From contig QANY01013836.1 in the NCBI GenBank assembly GCA_003255025.1, forward strand, positions 39,178-103,177: a stretch of DNA of 64,000 bases, in the 5' to 3' direction. Shown piece by piece: positions 1-8,676 of the stretch (its first letter is position 1; each line of letters starts with the position of its first letter). A program made the position numbers and the translations under genes. The notes beneath the pieces were generated by a model that ran no database searches, had not been told where the DNA came from, and was given only the letters and a program-made list of their open reading frames with translations. The stretch comes from Datisca glomerata (taxonomy: Eukaryota; Streptophyta; Magnoliopsida; Cucurbitales; Datiscaceae).

Positions 1-610
1 CCCCCATTAATTCCAACATATTCTAGCAATACAACATATGTGCATGTGGTTGATCTAGCTCCACAAACACAGGATGAGTTGCTGCAACAGTTGAAACGTA
101 ATATGCAACTCTTTATCAACAAGATGAAACAATATGCCGACATCAATTGACGTGATCTTGAATTTACAGTTGGTGACCAAGTTCTTTTTAAGCTCCATCC
201 GTATAGGCAACAATCAATTTTCAAGCGTGCACACCAAAAATTAGCCAGCAAGTATTATGGACCTTTTACCATGTTGGAAAAAGTGGGAGCTATTGATTAC
301 AAATTACAGCTACCCAATTCTGTAAAAATCCACTCAGTGTTCCATGTATCTTTACTCAAACCATATATTGGGTTGCCACCGCCAAATCCATAAAAATTGC
401 CTCTTGTATCTGATGAAGGTGTGGTGGAGCTGGACCCTTTAAAAATCTTGGATATCTGTTTGGTTAAACGAGGCAATGTACTCCACGAAGAGCATCTAGT
501 TTTGTGGAAACATTTATCATAGATGATGCTACTTGGGAGCCTAAAGACCTTCTACATCAACATTTTCCTTCATTGGAGCTTGAGGACAAGCATTCTCCTC
601 CAGGAGGGGG
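1..610 (+). pseudogene. Ty3/Gypsy polyprotein, 3' end (integrase C-terminus)
   Basis: The reading frame starting at base 1 gives an integrase C-terminal region: a basic segment, then 'GDQVLFKLHPYRQ', 'KLASKYYGPFTMLEK' and 'HSVFHVSLLKPYIG', followed by a chromodomain-like end ('VLHEEHLVLWKHLS', then 'ATWEPKDLLHQHFPSLE' in another frame). This order is typical of plant Ty3/Gypsy (chromovirus-type) pol, which inserts element cDNA into host DNA. It is dead: in-frame stops lie at 148-150, 391-393 and 520-522, and a frameshift near 515-527 moves the end to frame 3. The gene begins upstream of the window. A purine-rich tract at about 600-612 follows directly and would prime plus-strand synthesis. 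Confidence 0.85.
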
Positions 611-613
611 CAT

Positions 614-1233
614 TGATAGGCCCAAACGATCCTCCTAAGTCTCACGGCCCAATCCATGTTACTTGGGCTAGCTACATATATATCTATTTCTTTTTCTCCT
701 TTTTAGTGATTTTATGACATATATATGTATTTCTTTTTCTTCGTTTCTTTTCTTAGTTAAGTTTCAATTATTTGAAGTTCAACTATATTAACTAAATGTG
801 GGGTGAGGGACAGTTGAATTTCCTAAGGATTCAGTCTCAAGATTCTTCCAATAGGATGTATATTTGGAAAGGAAATGTGAAGGAAGGCAGACTGGAAAAT
901 TACCTACATCTGTGGTTTAATTCACACCCTAAGAGAATTGCTAGCAAACATCGACCCTACTCTGATTGGGACCTATCAACTCTGTTCAAAGTTTTCTCTG
1001 CTTTTCATGTTATAGAAGGTAACAATTGTTTTTTCTCTTTTGCCATGTGTATACATTGATATTGTACCTTTCCCTGTTCTTACCTCTAAAAATAGGAAAA
1101 ATTAATAACTGATTTTTTTAGACTTAACTATATTTTAATAGGTGAGCATATTTTACGTGAACCCATTCTTTAGTTGACATTTCTTGTACACTTGTAAGTA
1201 GAATAATCTTCTCTAAGATTTTTTGTCTCTACA
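614..1233 (+). repeat. Probable 3' LTR of the Ty3/Gypsy element
   Basis: The segment begins TGATAGGCCC right after a polypurine tract (AGGAGGGGGCAT) at the end of pol and can end at GTCTCTACA, giving TG...CA ends and about 620 bp. The last 185 bp (1049-1233) recur at 8468-8676 in the same orientation. The boundaries are inferred, since no full second LTR is in the window. An ORF-like stretch at 796-1033 inside it is unusual (see findings). Confidence 0.4.
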
Positions 1234-1286
1234 TAATGTCTTTTGCCAACGTTGTAATCCAGAGAGAAGCTAATCAGACGGTCAAT

Positions 1287-1385
1287 ATTACTCCTTTCCA
1301 TATACTCTTTATTTTTCTTCCCTTAAAGGGATTTCCACGTAAATCATGGTGTTTATTACTCCTTTCCATAAACTCTTTATTTTTC
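1287..1385 (+). repeat. LTR U5-like fragment with 66-bp internal duplication
   Basis: TATTACTCCTTTCCATA...CTCTTTATTTTTC occurs twice (about 1287-1318 and 1353-1385), separated by CCCTTAAAGGGATTTCCACG. Its reverse complement is at about 7945-8025. Phrases such as 'ATTTCCACGTAAATC' are typical near the 3' end of plant LTRs. The copy at 8 kb lies in an antisense LTR, so this fragment is in inverted orientation. Confidence 0.5.
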
Positions 1386-1700
1386 CTAAACCCTAAACTC
1401 TAAACTCTTGGCCTCCATTATACTCAACATAAATTTATTTGTTGAGGTGTAATGTTTATCTTTTCTTATTCTGACTAACGTTACGTTCTTCTGTTCCCGT
1501 TTACAAATCTTTCTCCATAGATGTTGATTATTTCTCCTTCATTTCTTGTTATATCTTTATTTTCCTTTTAATACGGGGTCGTTGAAAGATTTTCCCATTT
1601 TCTTTACTACGGACTCATTGATACAGTCTTTCCCATTTTCTTCATTTTTCTTTTCTTCCTCTCATAAGTTAAGATCTGTGACCAGAAGGTTGTATAAGAA
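1386..1700. other. T-rich spacer, no gene seen
   Basis: Pyrimidine-rich sequence with CCTAAACCCTAAACTCTAAACTC near 1384, a telomere-like run too short to be a telomeric array. No ORF or element boundary is supported. Confidence 0.4.
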
Positions 1701-1830
1701 TAATAACATAATAATTTATTGAAATGAGTAAGGAGCGAGTGTATCATTTCATAATTGCATCCAAGAGTTTGAGCTTGATGTTTCGTATTTTTTGGCAGAG
1801 TTTCTCCTATTTTCTCCCGAAGCTTTCAGA
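1610..1830 (+). repeat. Diverged copy of the 354-bp repeat family
   Basis: About 1615-1815 (GATACAGTCTTTCCCATTTTC..., AATGAGTAAGGAGCGAGTGT at 1723, CATCCAAGAGTTTGAG) matches 2300-2500 and 2765-2870 closely, and 4480-4640 weakly. It is probably part of the untranslated 3' side of the minus-strand Tat-type element. Confidence 0.65.
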
Positions 1831-2394
1831 GAGATGGAGGAACGGTATTAGCTATTTGTTGCTCTTCTTAATGCCTTAGCTAATGTTCCTCTTTCGGAGG
1901 AAGCGAGAAGGCTTTGAAAGGCTAGTTCAAAAGGGATAGCTAAGACAAGGCAGCTAGGCTGAAGGTAAGGAAGGCTAGTCCAGAAACTACTGGTTATCCA
2001 TGACGAGGAGTCAACTAATGATGCCAGCTTCTGAAATATTATGATTTGAATAAAATTTCCTTCCAAGGCTAGTTCTTCAAGTTCTGGAGTTCCATTGCAT
2101 TAATGAATTGGGCTAGAAAGACCTACACCTACTACCCTTTATCAAACCTTCCCCTTTTTCATAAATAAAAGGCCAGCTTGGGTTCTAAAACCTTTGATAT
2201 GTGCTCTCGCTATTCTTTATTTGCATTCAAAGGTCTTGTGCTTGCTCTATCGAGTCACGTTCCTAACTTCCAATGAATGAATCAATGAACATAGTAGAGG
2301 AGCGATTGATAGAGTCTTTCCCATTTTCTTCATTTTTCTTTTCCTCCTCTCGTACGTTAAGATTTGTGACAAGAATGTGGTACATGAACAATAA

Positions 2395-3120
2395 CATAAT
2401 GCTTTATTTAAATGAGTAAGGAGCGAGTGTGCCATTTCATAATTGCATCCAAGAGTTTGAGTTTGATGTTCCGTATTTATTGGCAGAGTTTCTCTCGTTT
2501 CTTTCGCTACGGGCTCATCGATAGAGTTTCTCCTATTTCCTTTGCTGCGGGCTCATTAGAGAGTTTCTCCCTTTTCGAAGGATTTATGTTTAAATAAAGA
2601 ATCATGACCCCATTTCCGCTTTGAGATGAACTTACGAACTACCCATTTTCAAGGACTTAAGTTCAAATAAAGAACCATGACCTCATTTCCACATTGAGAG
2701 AGACTTACGAACTACCCGTTTTCAAAGACTTAAGTTCAAATAAAGAACCATAGTTCTTTATTGGAATGAGTAAGGAGCGAGTGTGTCATTTCATAATTGC
2801 ATCCAAGAGTTTGAGTTTGATGTTCCGCATTTATTGGCAGAGTTTATCTCGTTTCTTTCGCTATGAGCTTATTGATAGAGTTTCTCCCATTTCCTTTGCT
2901 ACGGGCTCATTGGAGAATTTCTCCCGTTTTTGAGGACTTATGTTTAAATAAAGAATCATGACCCCATTCTGCAATGAGATGAACTTACGAACTGTCTGTT
3001 TTCAAGGACTTAAGTTCAAATAAAGAACCATGGCCTCGTTTCCACTTTGAGAGAGTCTTACAAACTGCCCGTTCAAAGACTTATGTTCAAATAAAGAACT
3101 ATGGCCCTCTCTATAAGCCT
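2395..3120 (+). repeat. Two tandem copies of a ~354-bp repeat
   Basis: The marker AATGAGTAAGGAGCGAGTGT occurs at 2411 and 2765. Each copy then runs through GCATCCAAGAGTTTGAG, GGCAGAGTTT, 'CTTTGCT(G/A)CGGGCTCATT', 'AATAAAGAATCATGACCCC' and 'TTAAGTTCAAATAAAGAACC'. Within each unit a shorter motif (GACTTAAGTTCAAATAAAGAACCATG) itself repeats about every 70 bp. No protein is encoded consistently. Confidence 0.85.
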
Positions 3121-3555
3121 GCTTCTTGTTCAAATTTCATCATACCATTATGAGTGTTTCCCATTTTGTGAGTGGCTTCATCTTGGTATTGAGTAGACTT
3201 TATTTGAGCATTTCTGTTTACAAGTATTTTTTAGGAACATGTGACATAGTTTTTCAAACTACTATTTGACATGGCGTTGTTAATCTCTCTGTTGAGGATG
3301 TTCTTGTCCACCCTTATATTGGAGTTGTCGTTGCCGTAGTCTCTTGTGTATTTTTGTAATTTCCTTTCTTCAAGACTCTACAAATTTCCTTTAGTCCTTC
3401 ATCTTACTTTTCTTCCCTCTTTGTCTTTCTTTGTCCACTTTCCCTTCTTTACTTTCTCTTTTCATTTTCCACTTCTTCTTTCATCATTTTCACTTTTCCT
3501 TTCTCCACTTCCACTTTTATCACTTTTCGTATTTCTTCCTTTTTTATCCCGCGGC
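3121..3555 (+). other. Spacer ending in a pyrimidine-rich tract
   Basis: 3360-3545 is almost pure C/T on the plus strand (TTTCCTTTCTCCACTTCC-like). It makes long F/S/L ORFs in two frames that I regard as low-complexity artefacts. It could act as the branch/acceptor tract of an intron just before the coding piece at 3550. Confidence 0.5.
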
Positions 3556-3847
3556 TGAAGAGCAGAGGGTGATTGAGATCCTTGAAGCTACAAAGAAGTC
3601 TCTAGCCAAAGCTGAGAATAGTAGAGGATGATTCGAGAAAGCTTCTGAAGTGGCGTATCAAGCTCTGTTTGAGGAATGTGAGATACTCGTCTATAGCGTT
3701 GGCTATAAAGATGCCCTAGTGAACCATCAACCTAAGCAGGCTTTCGTTCAAGAAATTGAGGATTCTATGAATGCTTTAATAGAAGATACGGCTGCTACTG
3801 CTGAAAAGAATACCTCAGAGAAGGATTCAATGGTTACTTCCACTTAG
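3550..3847 (+). pseudogene. Accessory ORF fragment of a Tat/Retand-like element
   Basis: One frame reads 'EEQRVIEILEATKKSLAKAE', a TGA at 3629-3631, then 'FEKASEVAYQALFEE', 'LVYSVGYKDALVNHQPKQ' and an acidic/Thr-rich tail ending at TAG. The same pattern (coiled coil with K/ATKK, then ALF...GYKD) is seen in the minus-strand accessory ORF of the complete element at 15640-16080, so the two are homologous. Here it lies on the plus strand while the neighbouring gag remnants (6000-7870) lie on the minus strand. That is the same opposite-strand arrangement as in the complete element. Function unknown; it is the C-terminal part only. Confidence 0.7.
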
Positions 3848-4240
3848 ATTGTTTCTTTTACTTTTGTAGTTATAGTTGTAATGCTTCCCTTTCTTTATGA
3901 TTTTTGCTCTATCATCAGTGAAAAGGAAATTGTTTTAGCAACTTCTGATCTTTCATTGCTTCATTCTTTCCCTTTACAAGTGTTTAGATAGTCTTTTCTT
4001 CCTCCTCTAAGATTATGCAGCCTTAGAGCCTTCTTTCCTTGCAACTTTCATTTTCAAACTTCTTTCTCCTTTCTTTTCAAACTTCTTTCTTCTTTCTTCT
4101 TTCTTTTCGAACTTCTTTCTTTTCAAACTTATTCCTTTTCAAACTTGTTTCTTTTTGAACTTCTTCCTTTCCAAAGTTCTTCATTTTCAAACTTCATTCT
4201 TCTTTTTGGTTTCTTTTAGAGGGTGATGCTACAGACATCA
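3848..4240. other. Low-complexity pyrimidine-rich spacer
   Basis: Many short repeats of CAAACTTCTTTCTTC and CTTTTCAAACTTCTT type between 4040 and 4210. No coding content seen. Confidence 0.6.
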
Positions 4241-4245
4241 TTCCT

Positions 4246-4410
4246 CATCGACTTAAGCTCTTGGTGAGCTTAGGAGGCCATTTTCTTTAGAAAGTAAAAG
4301 TTATCATGGACATAAGCTCTTGGTGAGTTCAAGAGCCCGTTTTCTTTATAAAACAAAAGCCTTAATGGACCTAAGCTCTTAGTGAGGTCAGGGCCCCGTT
4401 TCCTTTTAAG
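4246..4410 (+). repeat. ~60-bp tandem repeat, three units
   Basis: Units begin near 4249, 4309 and 4370 with GAC(T/A)TAAGCTCTTGGTGAG and continue through GCC(A/C)(T/G)TTTTCTTTA. Period is about 60 bp with moderate divergence. Confidence 0.75.
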
Positions 4411-4519
4411 AATGATGTCCGTAGACACTCTCAAAGACATAAACTTTTTACAAAGCTCAAGGGCACTATATTTCCTATCGGGCTCTTGCTAGAGTTTCTC
4501 CCATTTTCTTTTCTTTTCC

Positions 4520-5640
4520 TCTCTCGTACACAAATATTTACGATAAGAATGTTGAACAATGTCATATATAATATCATAATGGAATAAGTAGGGAATGAGT
4601 ATACCGTAACTTTCTCCTAGAAGCTCGAATCTCATTCCAGAAATAATTTCAAGAAACTGACTTCTGTAACTTTGTAATGACATATGATTTGTCACGTAAG
4701 TATTAATGTGTTGGTGAAGTGTAATGAATGAAGCTAATAGTTCTGCACATACTTCTTTCCTGAACACCCTCCACGAGAATTACCATAACTTTTGATCAAA
4801 AGTTCCGAACTAAATTTTGTAAATTTTTTGAGAAGTAGACTTCTTTTTCTTTCGAATGATATATAATTCACCATGTACTTTGCTATCGATTGACACAATA
4901 TAATTTTCAAAATTGTCTGCTCTGCGCAATCTGTCTTCCTGAATAACCTTCATGTGAATTATTATAACTTTTGTTCGAGAGCTCTAAATCGAGTTCTGCA
5001 AAATTCTTCAAGAAGTATAAATCCATATCTTTTCAACGACATATAGTTTTTCATATAATACTGTCTAAAATGAAGAAGTTTAAAGATTCAAATTGAAAGA
5101 TGTGAATAACCTTACTTTTCTGAGCAATATGTACCATAATTATTGTAACTTTTGTTTGAAAACTCTAAATTGAATTTCATAAAATTCTCCAATAAGAATA
5201 CTTTTGTATCTTTCTGATAATATAAGGTTTTCCATATATTTTGCTTCCAATAACTATAGTTTAAATTTCTGAAGTTGATCATTCCGCATAATTTTCTTTC
5301 CTGAGCAGTTTTAATGAAAATTATCATAACTTTTGCTCAAGAGCTCCAAATCAAGTTTTACAAAATTCTTCAAGAAGTATACTTCCATATTTTTATAACG
5401 ATATATAATTTGTTATATAATACTATCTGAATCCATGCATTTTAAAATTTAAATATGAAAAGTGTGATTATATTTACTTTCCTGAACAACATCAACGAAA
5501 ACTATCATAACTTTTGATCGAGAGCTCCAAATTTATTTCCGTAAAATTCAACAAATTGTAGACTTCCATATCTTACTGATGATATAAGATTTATCATGTA
5601 AATTTCCTTCCAATATTTTTCGTTTCCGTTTTTGTTTCCC
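4520..5640 (+). repeat. ~180-bp tandem repeat array, six diverged units
   Basis: The core ATAACTTTTG(C/T/A)TC(G/A)AGAGCTC recurs with TAAC at about 4607, 4786, 4965, 5146, 5326 and 5507, that is every 179-181 bp. Units also share 'AATTCTTCAAGAAGTA', a CATATCTTT(T/C) block and a CCTGA(A/G) block. Divergence between units is high but the period is strikingly constant. The array sits where the 3' untranslated region of the minus-strand Tat-type element would be. Confidence 0.85.
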
Positions 5641-5990
5641 TTTCCATTTTCATTTTCTATTCTCGTTGTCAAGATTATTCCATTTCCGCCGTCAGGACAT
5701 TACTTTCCTATTCTCAAGACTTTTCCGTTGTCATGACAATTCTTTTCCCTTTCTAAAGACACTTCTTTTACTATTTTTATTTTCCCCTTCTCAAGACATT
5801 CTTTCCCGTTGTCATGATTTTTTCTTTTCTCAAGATATTTCTTTATTTTTCTTTTTCTTTTACTTTCTCAAGGCATTTCTTTCCTTATTTTTTTCCTTTC
5901 TCAAGACACTACTTTCCAGTTCTCAATACTTTTCCTGTTGTCATGACTTTTTCCTTTCTCAATACATTTCCTTCCTTGTTTTTCTTTGAA
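5641..5990. repeat. Irregular CTCAAGACATTTC-type low-complexity repeats
   Basis: Short motifs like TTTCTCAAGACA(T/C) and CCGTTGTCATGAC recur every 30-60 bp in a pyrimidine-rich context. The predicted F/S-rich ORFs here have no protein character. Confidence 0.6.
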
Positions 5991-5999
5991 GCTTCCCAT

Positions 6000-6333
6000 T
6001 CACAGCTCATGTTTTGAGTTTTTGGATATTTCTAGAATTTGTTTGATGTAGTGGTCAAGTAGATCTAATTCTAATTTCCGTTCAGGAGTTGCTGGTATCT
6101 GTTCTAGAAAAATAGAAGACATTTCAACAAAACTACCAATTAAGTCAGGGGGTAGAGAATGATACCACTTTAACGCATTCTCGTCCAGACTAGTTGGGAA
6201 TATCCGACACATCAGTTCATCCTCATATTGATGAAGCGTCATTACTTGCTTGAAACATCGGAGATGGTCAACAAGATCTGACTTTCCTTTATAACACTTA
6301 AACTTTGGGGCCACGAACTTTTTGGTACGCGTG
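6000..6333 (-). pseudogene. Tat-type gag, C-terminal part
   Basis: The minus-strand frame gives 'VAPKFKCYKGKSDLVDHL', 'CFKQVMTLHQYEDELMCR', 'IFPTSLDENALKWYHSLP'. This is the retrotransposon gag domain, closely matching the gag of the complete element at 10980-11200 ('VPKFKCYEGRCDPVDHHRC'). Gag forms the virus-like particle. The sequence changes abruptly just upstream (about 6335), where mitochondria-like DNA begins, and the N-terminal half of the same gag reappears at 7520-7870. Downstream pol genes are missing. Confidence 0.85.
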
Positions 6334-6334
6334 C

Positions 6335-7500
6335 GGCCTAATTGCTTCTTTCGCCTCTTTCGCCGTCAAACCACGGGGCACTCCATACAGAGCAAGCAAG
6401 TCTTGGGGATGGTAGAATGCTTCTATCGATAGAGCTTTCATGTCTGCGCATAGAATCGTCGTCGAGTTGGCGGCGGAGAAAGACTCGGCATTCAGGCGCC
6501 GTGGAGCGGCTTTTTGCAAAAAGATGAGGGGGAAACTCATAGAAAGCTATGCCTACAGATAAGAAGATGAATCTTGAGCTGGAGCAAGCAGTCTGAAGAT
6601 TCTAGGAGAACTAGGAGTTTCGTGGAAAATAGAAAACCTTTATCGGTTCTACTTGACTAAGCCCCGTGCTCCAATTGGCAATTAATTGGATAAGCTGTGG
6701 TCGTTCGTAGGCTCACTCACCTCTAGCTCTTCTTCTTTGGGATGAAACCCCCGTCCTTACTGAACCTGTGTCAAATTCCCTTCGCGCTTCGCCCGCCCTA
6801 TCTATCCGCGCGCTGGCAGGTAGGCCAAGTTGAAGCGTTCAACGGTTCTTCGGCCTACCACCTTTCTTTTTCAAGACGCAGGATTAGAATACCGTTATTT
6901 GTGGAGTCCTCTTTCCCAAAATAGGAAGAACTAGAAGATTCAACCTCTGCGGGTTGGTTCCTCTGTCGTCGTCGGGGAGCTCTTGGTGAGGAGACCTTAG
7001 GATAAGTTGCTAAAACAAAGGGGAGGATCGACCCGTTCAGTCAAATTCCGAAGAAAGACTGTTGGCAGCAGGTGGAGACATTTCTTTGGCCCCCTTCAAA
7101 AGGAAATGCGGGTAGGGTTAAGCTTGGCAGAGGGTTCGAGAACAAAGGGCTTTTATCCTTTGTTTGAGACCATATAAGGCTTTCTTCAATCGGCAAACAG
7201 GGGGAAGGAAGATAGGGCTTTAAGAGATAGGGACTCCAGCGAGAAGAAAGAGTCACTCAGTGAATCGGTGGATCACACACTTGTTGGAGACAGGGACACG
7301 CCTGACTATTTAGAAAGTATAAAAGTGTTGAAAGAGTGAAGTTTGGGGACAACGGTAAACGTGAGGAATGGGATCTCCAAACCGCCCTACTAAAGAAGTT
7401 CGCAAGCAAGGGACATGCCGAACACCTACCTTTCCAACTAAGTTAACGCGAGGACCTTTTAATTGAGCTGACGACGGAAACTGGGTATAGTGGGGAGCAG
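6335..7500. other. Mitochondria-like DNA insert (probable NUMT)
   Basis: This stretch differs sharply from its surroundings: balanced GC, little A/T run content and phrases characteristic of plant mitochondrial spacer DNA (for example CTTCGCGCTTCGCCCGCCC, CGGCCTACCACCTTTC). The ends coincide with the break in the gag reading frame (about 6335 and about 7480-7525). No mitochondrial gene is recognised. The minus-strand frame 6298-6540 ('LYGVPRGLTAKEAKEAIR') looks protein-like but is not identified. Classification rests on composition and style, not on a match. Confidence 0.5.
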
Positions 7501-7519
7501 GTCAAAGTTTCCAGATCCG

Positions 7520-7873
7520 CTACTCTACATGCTCCAAACTTCCTAGTCTTAAGCGTTTTCCGCTCAAAGCTCCCGCCCGCGCCTCCCCCAGCGCCCCCAT
7601 TGCACTGATCGAAGCTCCTCCAAATTCTGGTCCTCCATCAGCTCCTATTGTGCCCACTGCGAGCACTCTTGCCCCGGGAAATGCTTCTGGGTTAGGAAAC
7701 ACTGCTGTTGATGAACCTTTGCCGGCTCTATGGAAGTTGAAGTGTTTTTCCAACACTCTCATTCCTGTTTCTAATTCCTTGCTCAGACTCTCTCTTTCTG
7801 GTTCAAGTCTCTTGATAGAGGTGGCGGCATCATATGTGTTCATCATTGGATGGGAGATGAGAATCTTGAGTTC
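7520..7873 (-). pseudogene. Tat-type gag, N-terminal part
   Basis: The minus-strand frame starts at a pair of Met codons shortly after the LTR end and reads 'NTYDAATSIKRLEPERESL', 'ETGMRVLEKHFNFHR', then a Gly/Ala-rich stretch. It is placed as a gag N-terminus because it lies about 25-30 bp inside the LTR junction at 7896, and the gag C-terminal domain follows beyond the mitochondria-like insert. The plus-strand frame over the same bases (7650-7922) is also open but gives no sensible domain. The reading frame is lost near 7518. Confidence 0.55.
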
Positions 7874-7895
7874 GACTCTCAATGAAAGTATCAAA

Positions 7896-8400
7896 TGTAA
7901 AAGAAAAAATTCACGATTTTAGAAAATTGGTCGTGAATTATCTACATCATAATGAAAAAATAAAGAGTATATGAAAAGGAGTAATAAACACCATGATTTA
8001 CGTGAAAAATCTTTAAGACGAGAAAAATCACAGGGAGATTATACTAGTATTTCATTATGGAGAAAGTTTTACCAGGATAATGTAAGCTAGACACTGTGCT
8101 TGTTTATTGTGTGTATGTTGATGGTTGTTGAGTGTCCATTTGGAGTTATATCTTGCTTTTATTTATAGGCCTTATAGAATCTGATACAATTTATCTAATT
8201 CTACCTGAATATAAGATCAACAAAATATTCATTTTAGTTCTAGCTTATCAACATTAACAACTAAGTAAATTTTGACTGTCTGATAAATCTAATGATCTTG
8301 ATTTGCTTTTATTTGAATTTCCACGTTGGCAAACCATGTAGTTTCGTCTTACTGATTTTTTTTCATAATCGCCTAGTTGATCCTATAGTCATTTCTCTAT
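7896..8400 (-). repeat. 5' LTR of the minus-strand Tat-type element
   Basis: On the minus strand the sequence ends ...TTTTTTCTTTTACA (CA at 7896) and is followed by TTTGATACTTTCATTGAGAG, closely resembling the LTR/leader junction of the complete element (TTTTAGTGCTTTCATTCGAG at 10391). A TATA box lies upstream at about 8157-8170 (minus: CCTATAAATAAAAGC). 7945-8045 is the inverted partner of 1287-1385. The outer (5') boundary is not defined, so 8400 is approximate. Confidence 0.6.
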
Positions 8401-8467
8401 CTTCTATTCGATGGAGTCTTCGTCTAGATCTTGTCACTTGCCATGTGAAATTTTATCTGTTCATCTA

Positions 8468-8676
8468 GTATACATTGATATTGTACCTTTCCCTGTTTCT
8501 TACCTCCAAATAACAGAAAAAAATAATAAGTGATTTGGTTGATTTTTGTAGACTTGACTATATTTTAATAAGTGAGCATATTGTACGTGAGCCCGCTCTT
8601 TAGTTTACATTCTTGTACGCTTGTAGCCTTTATTTTGGAGGAAGAATAACCCTCTCCAAGATTTTTCGTCTCTATA
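8468..8676 (+). repeat. Second copy of the 1049-1233 sequence
   Basis: Direct repeat of the end of the first LTR: ATACATTGATATTGTACC, TAGACTT(A/G)ACTATATTTTAA and TTCTTGTAC(A/G)CTTGTA are shared. A 20-bp insertion (CCTTTATTTTGGAGGAAG) distinguishes it. Upstream sequence is not shared. Confidence 0.7.

Noticed and set aside
1384..1410. Interstitial telomere (CCCTAAA)n
   Set aside because: Only two to three imperfect units; occurs by chance in AT-rich plant DNA.
3346..3631. Two long F/S/L-rich plus-strand ORFs
   Set aside because: They arise from a pyrimidine tract open in two frames; only the last ~25 codons (from about 3550) resemble protein.
5666..6017. 107- and 67-codon ORFs rich in Phe/Ser/Leu
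   Set aside because: Low-complexity CTTT/CAAGACA repeats; both frames open for the same reason.
7650..7922. Plus-strand 90-codon ORF
   Set aside because: It is the complement of the gag N-terminal region and crosses the LTR junction.
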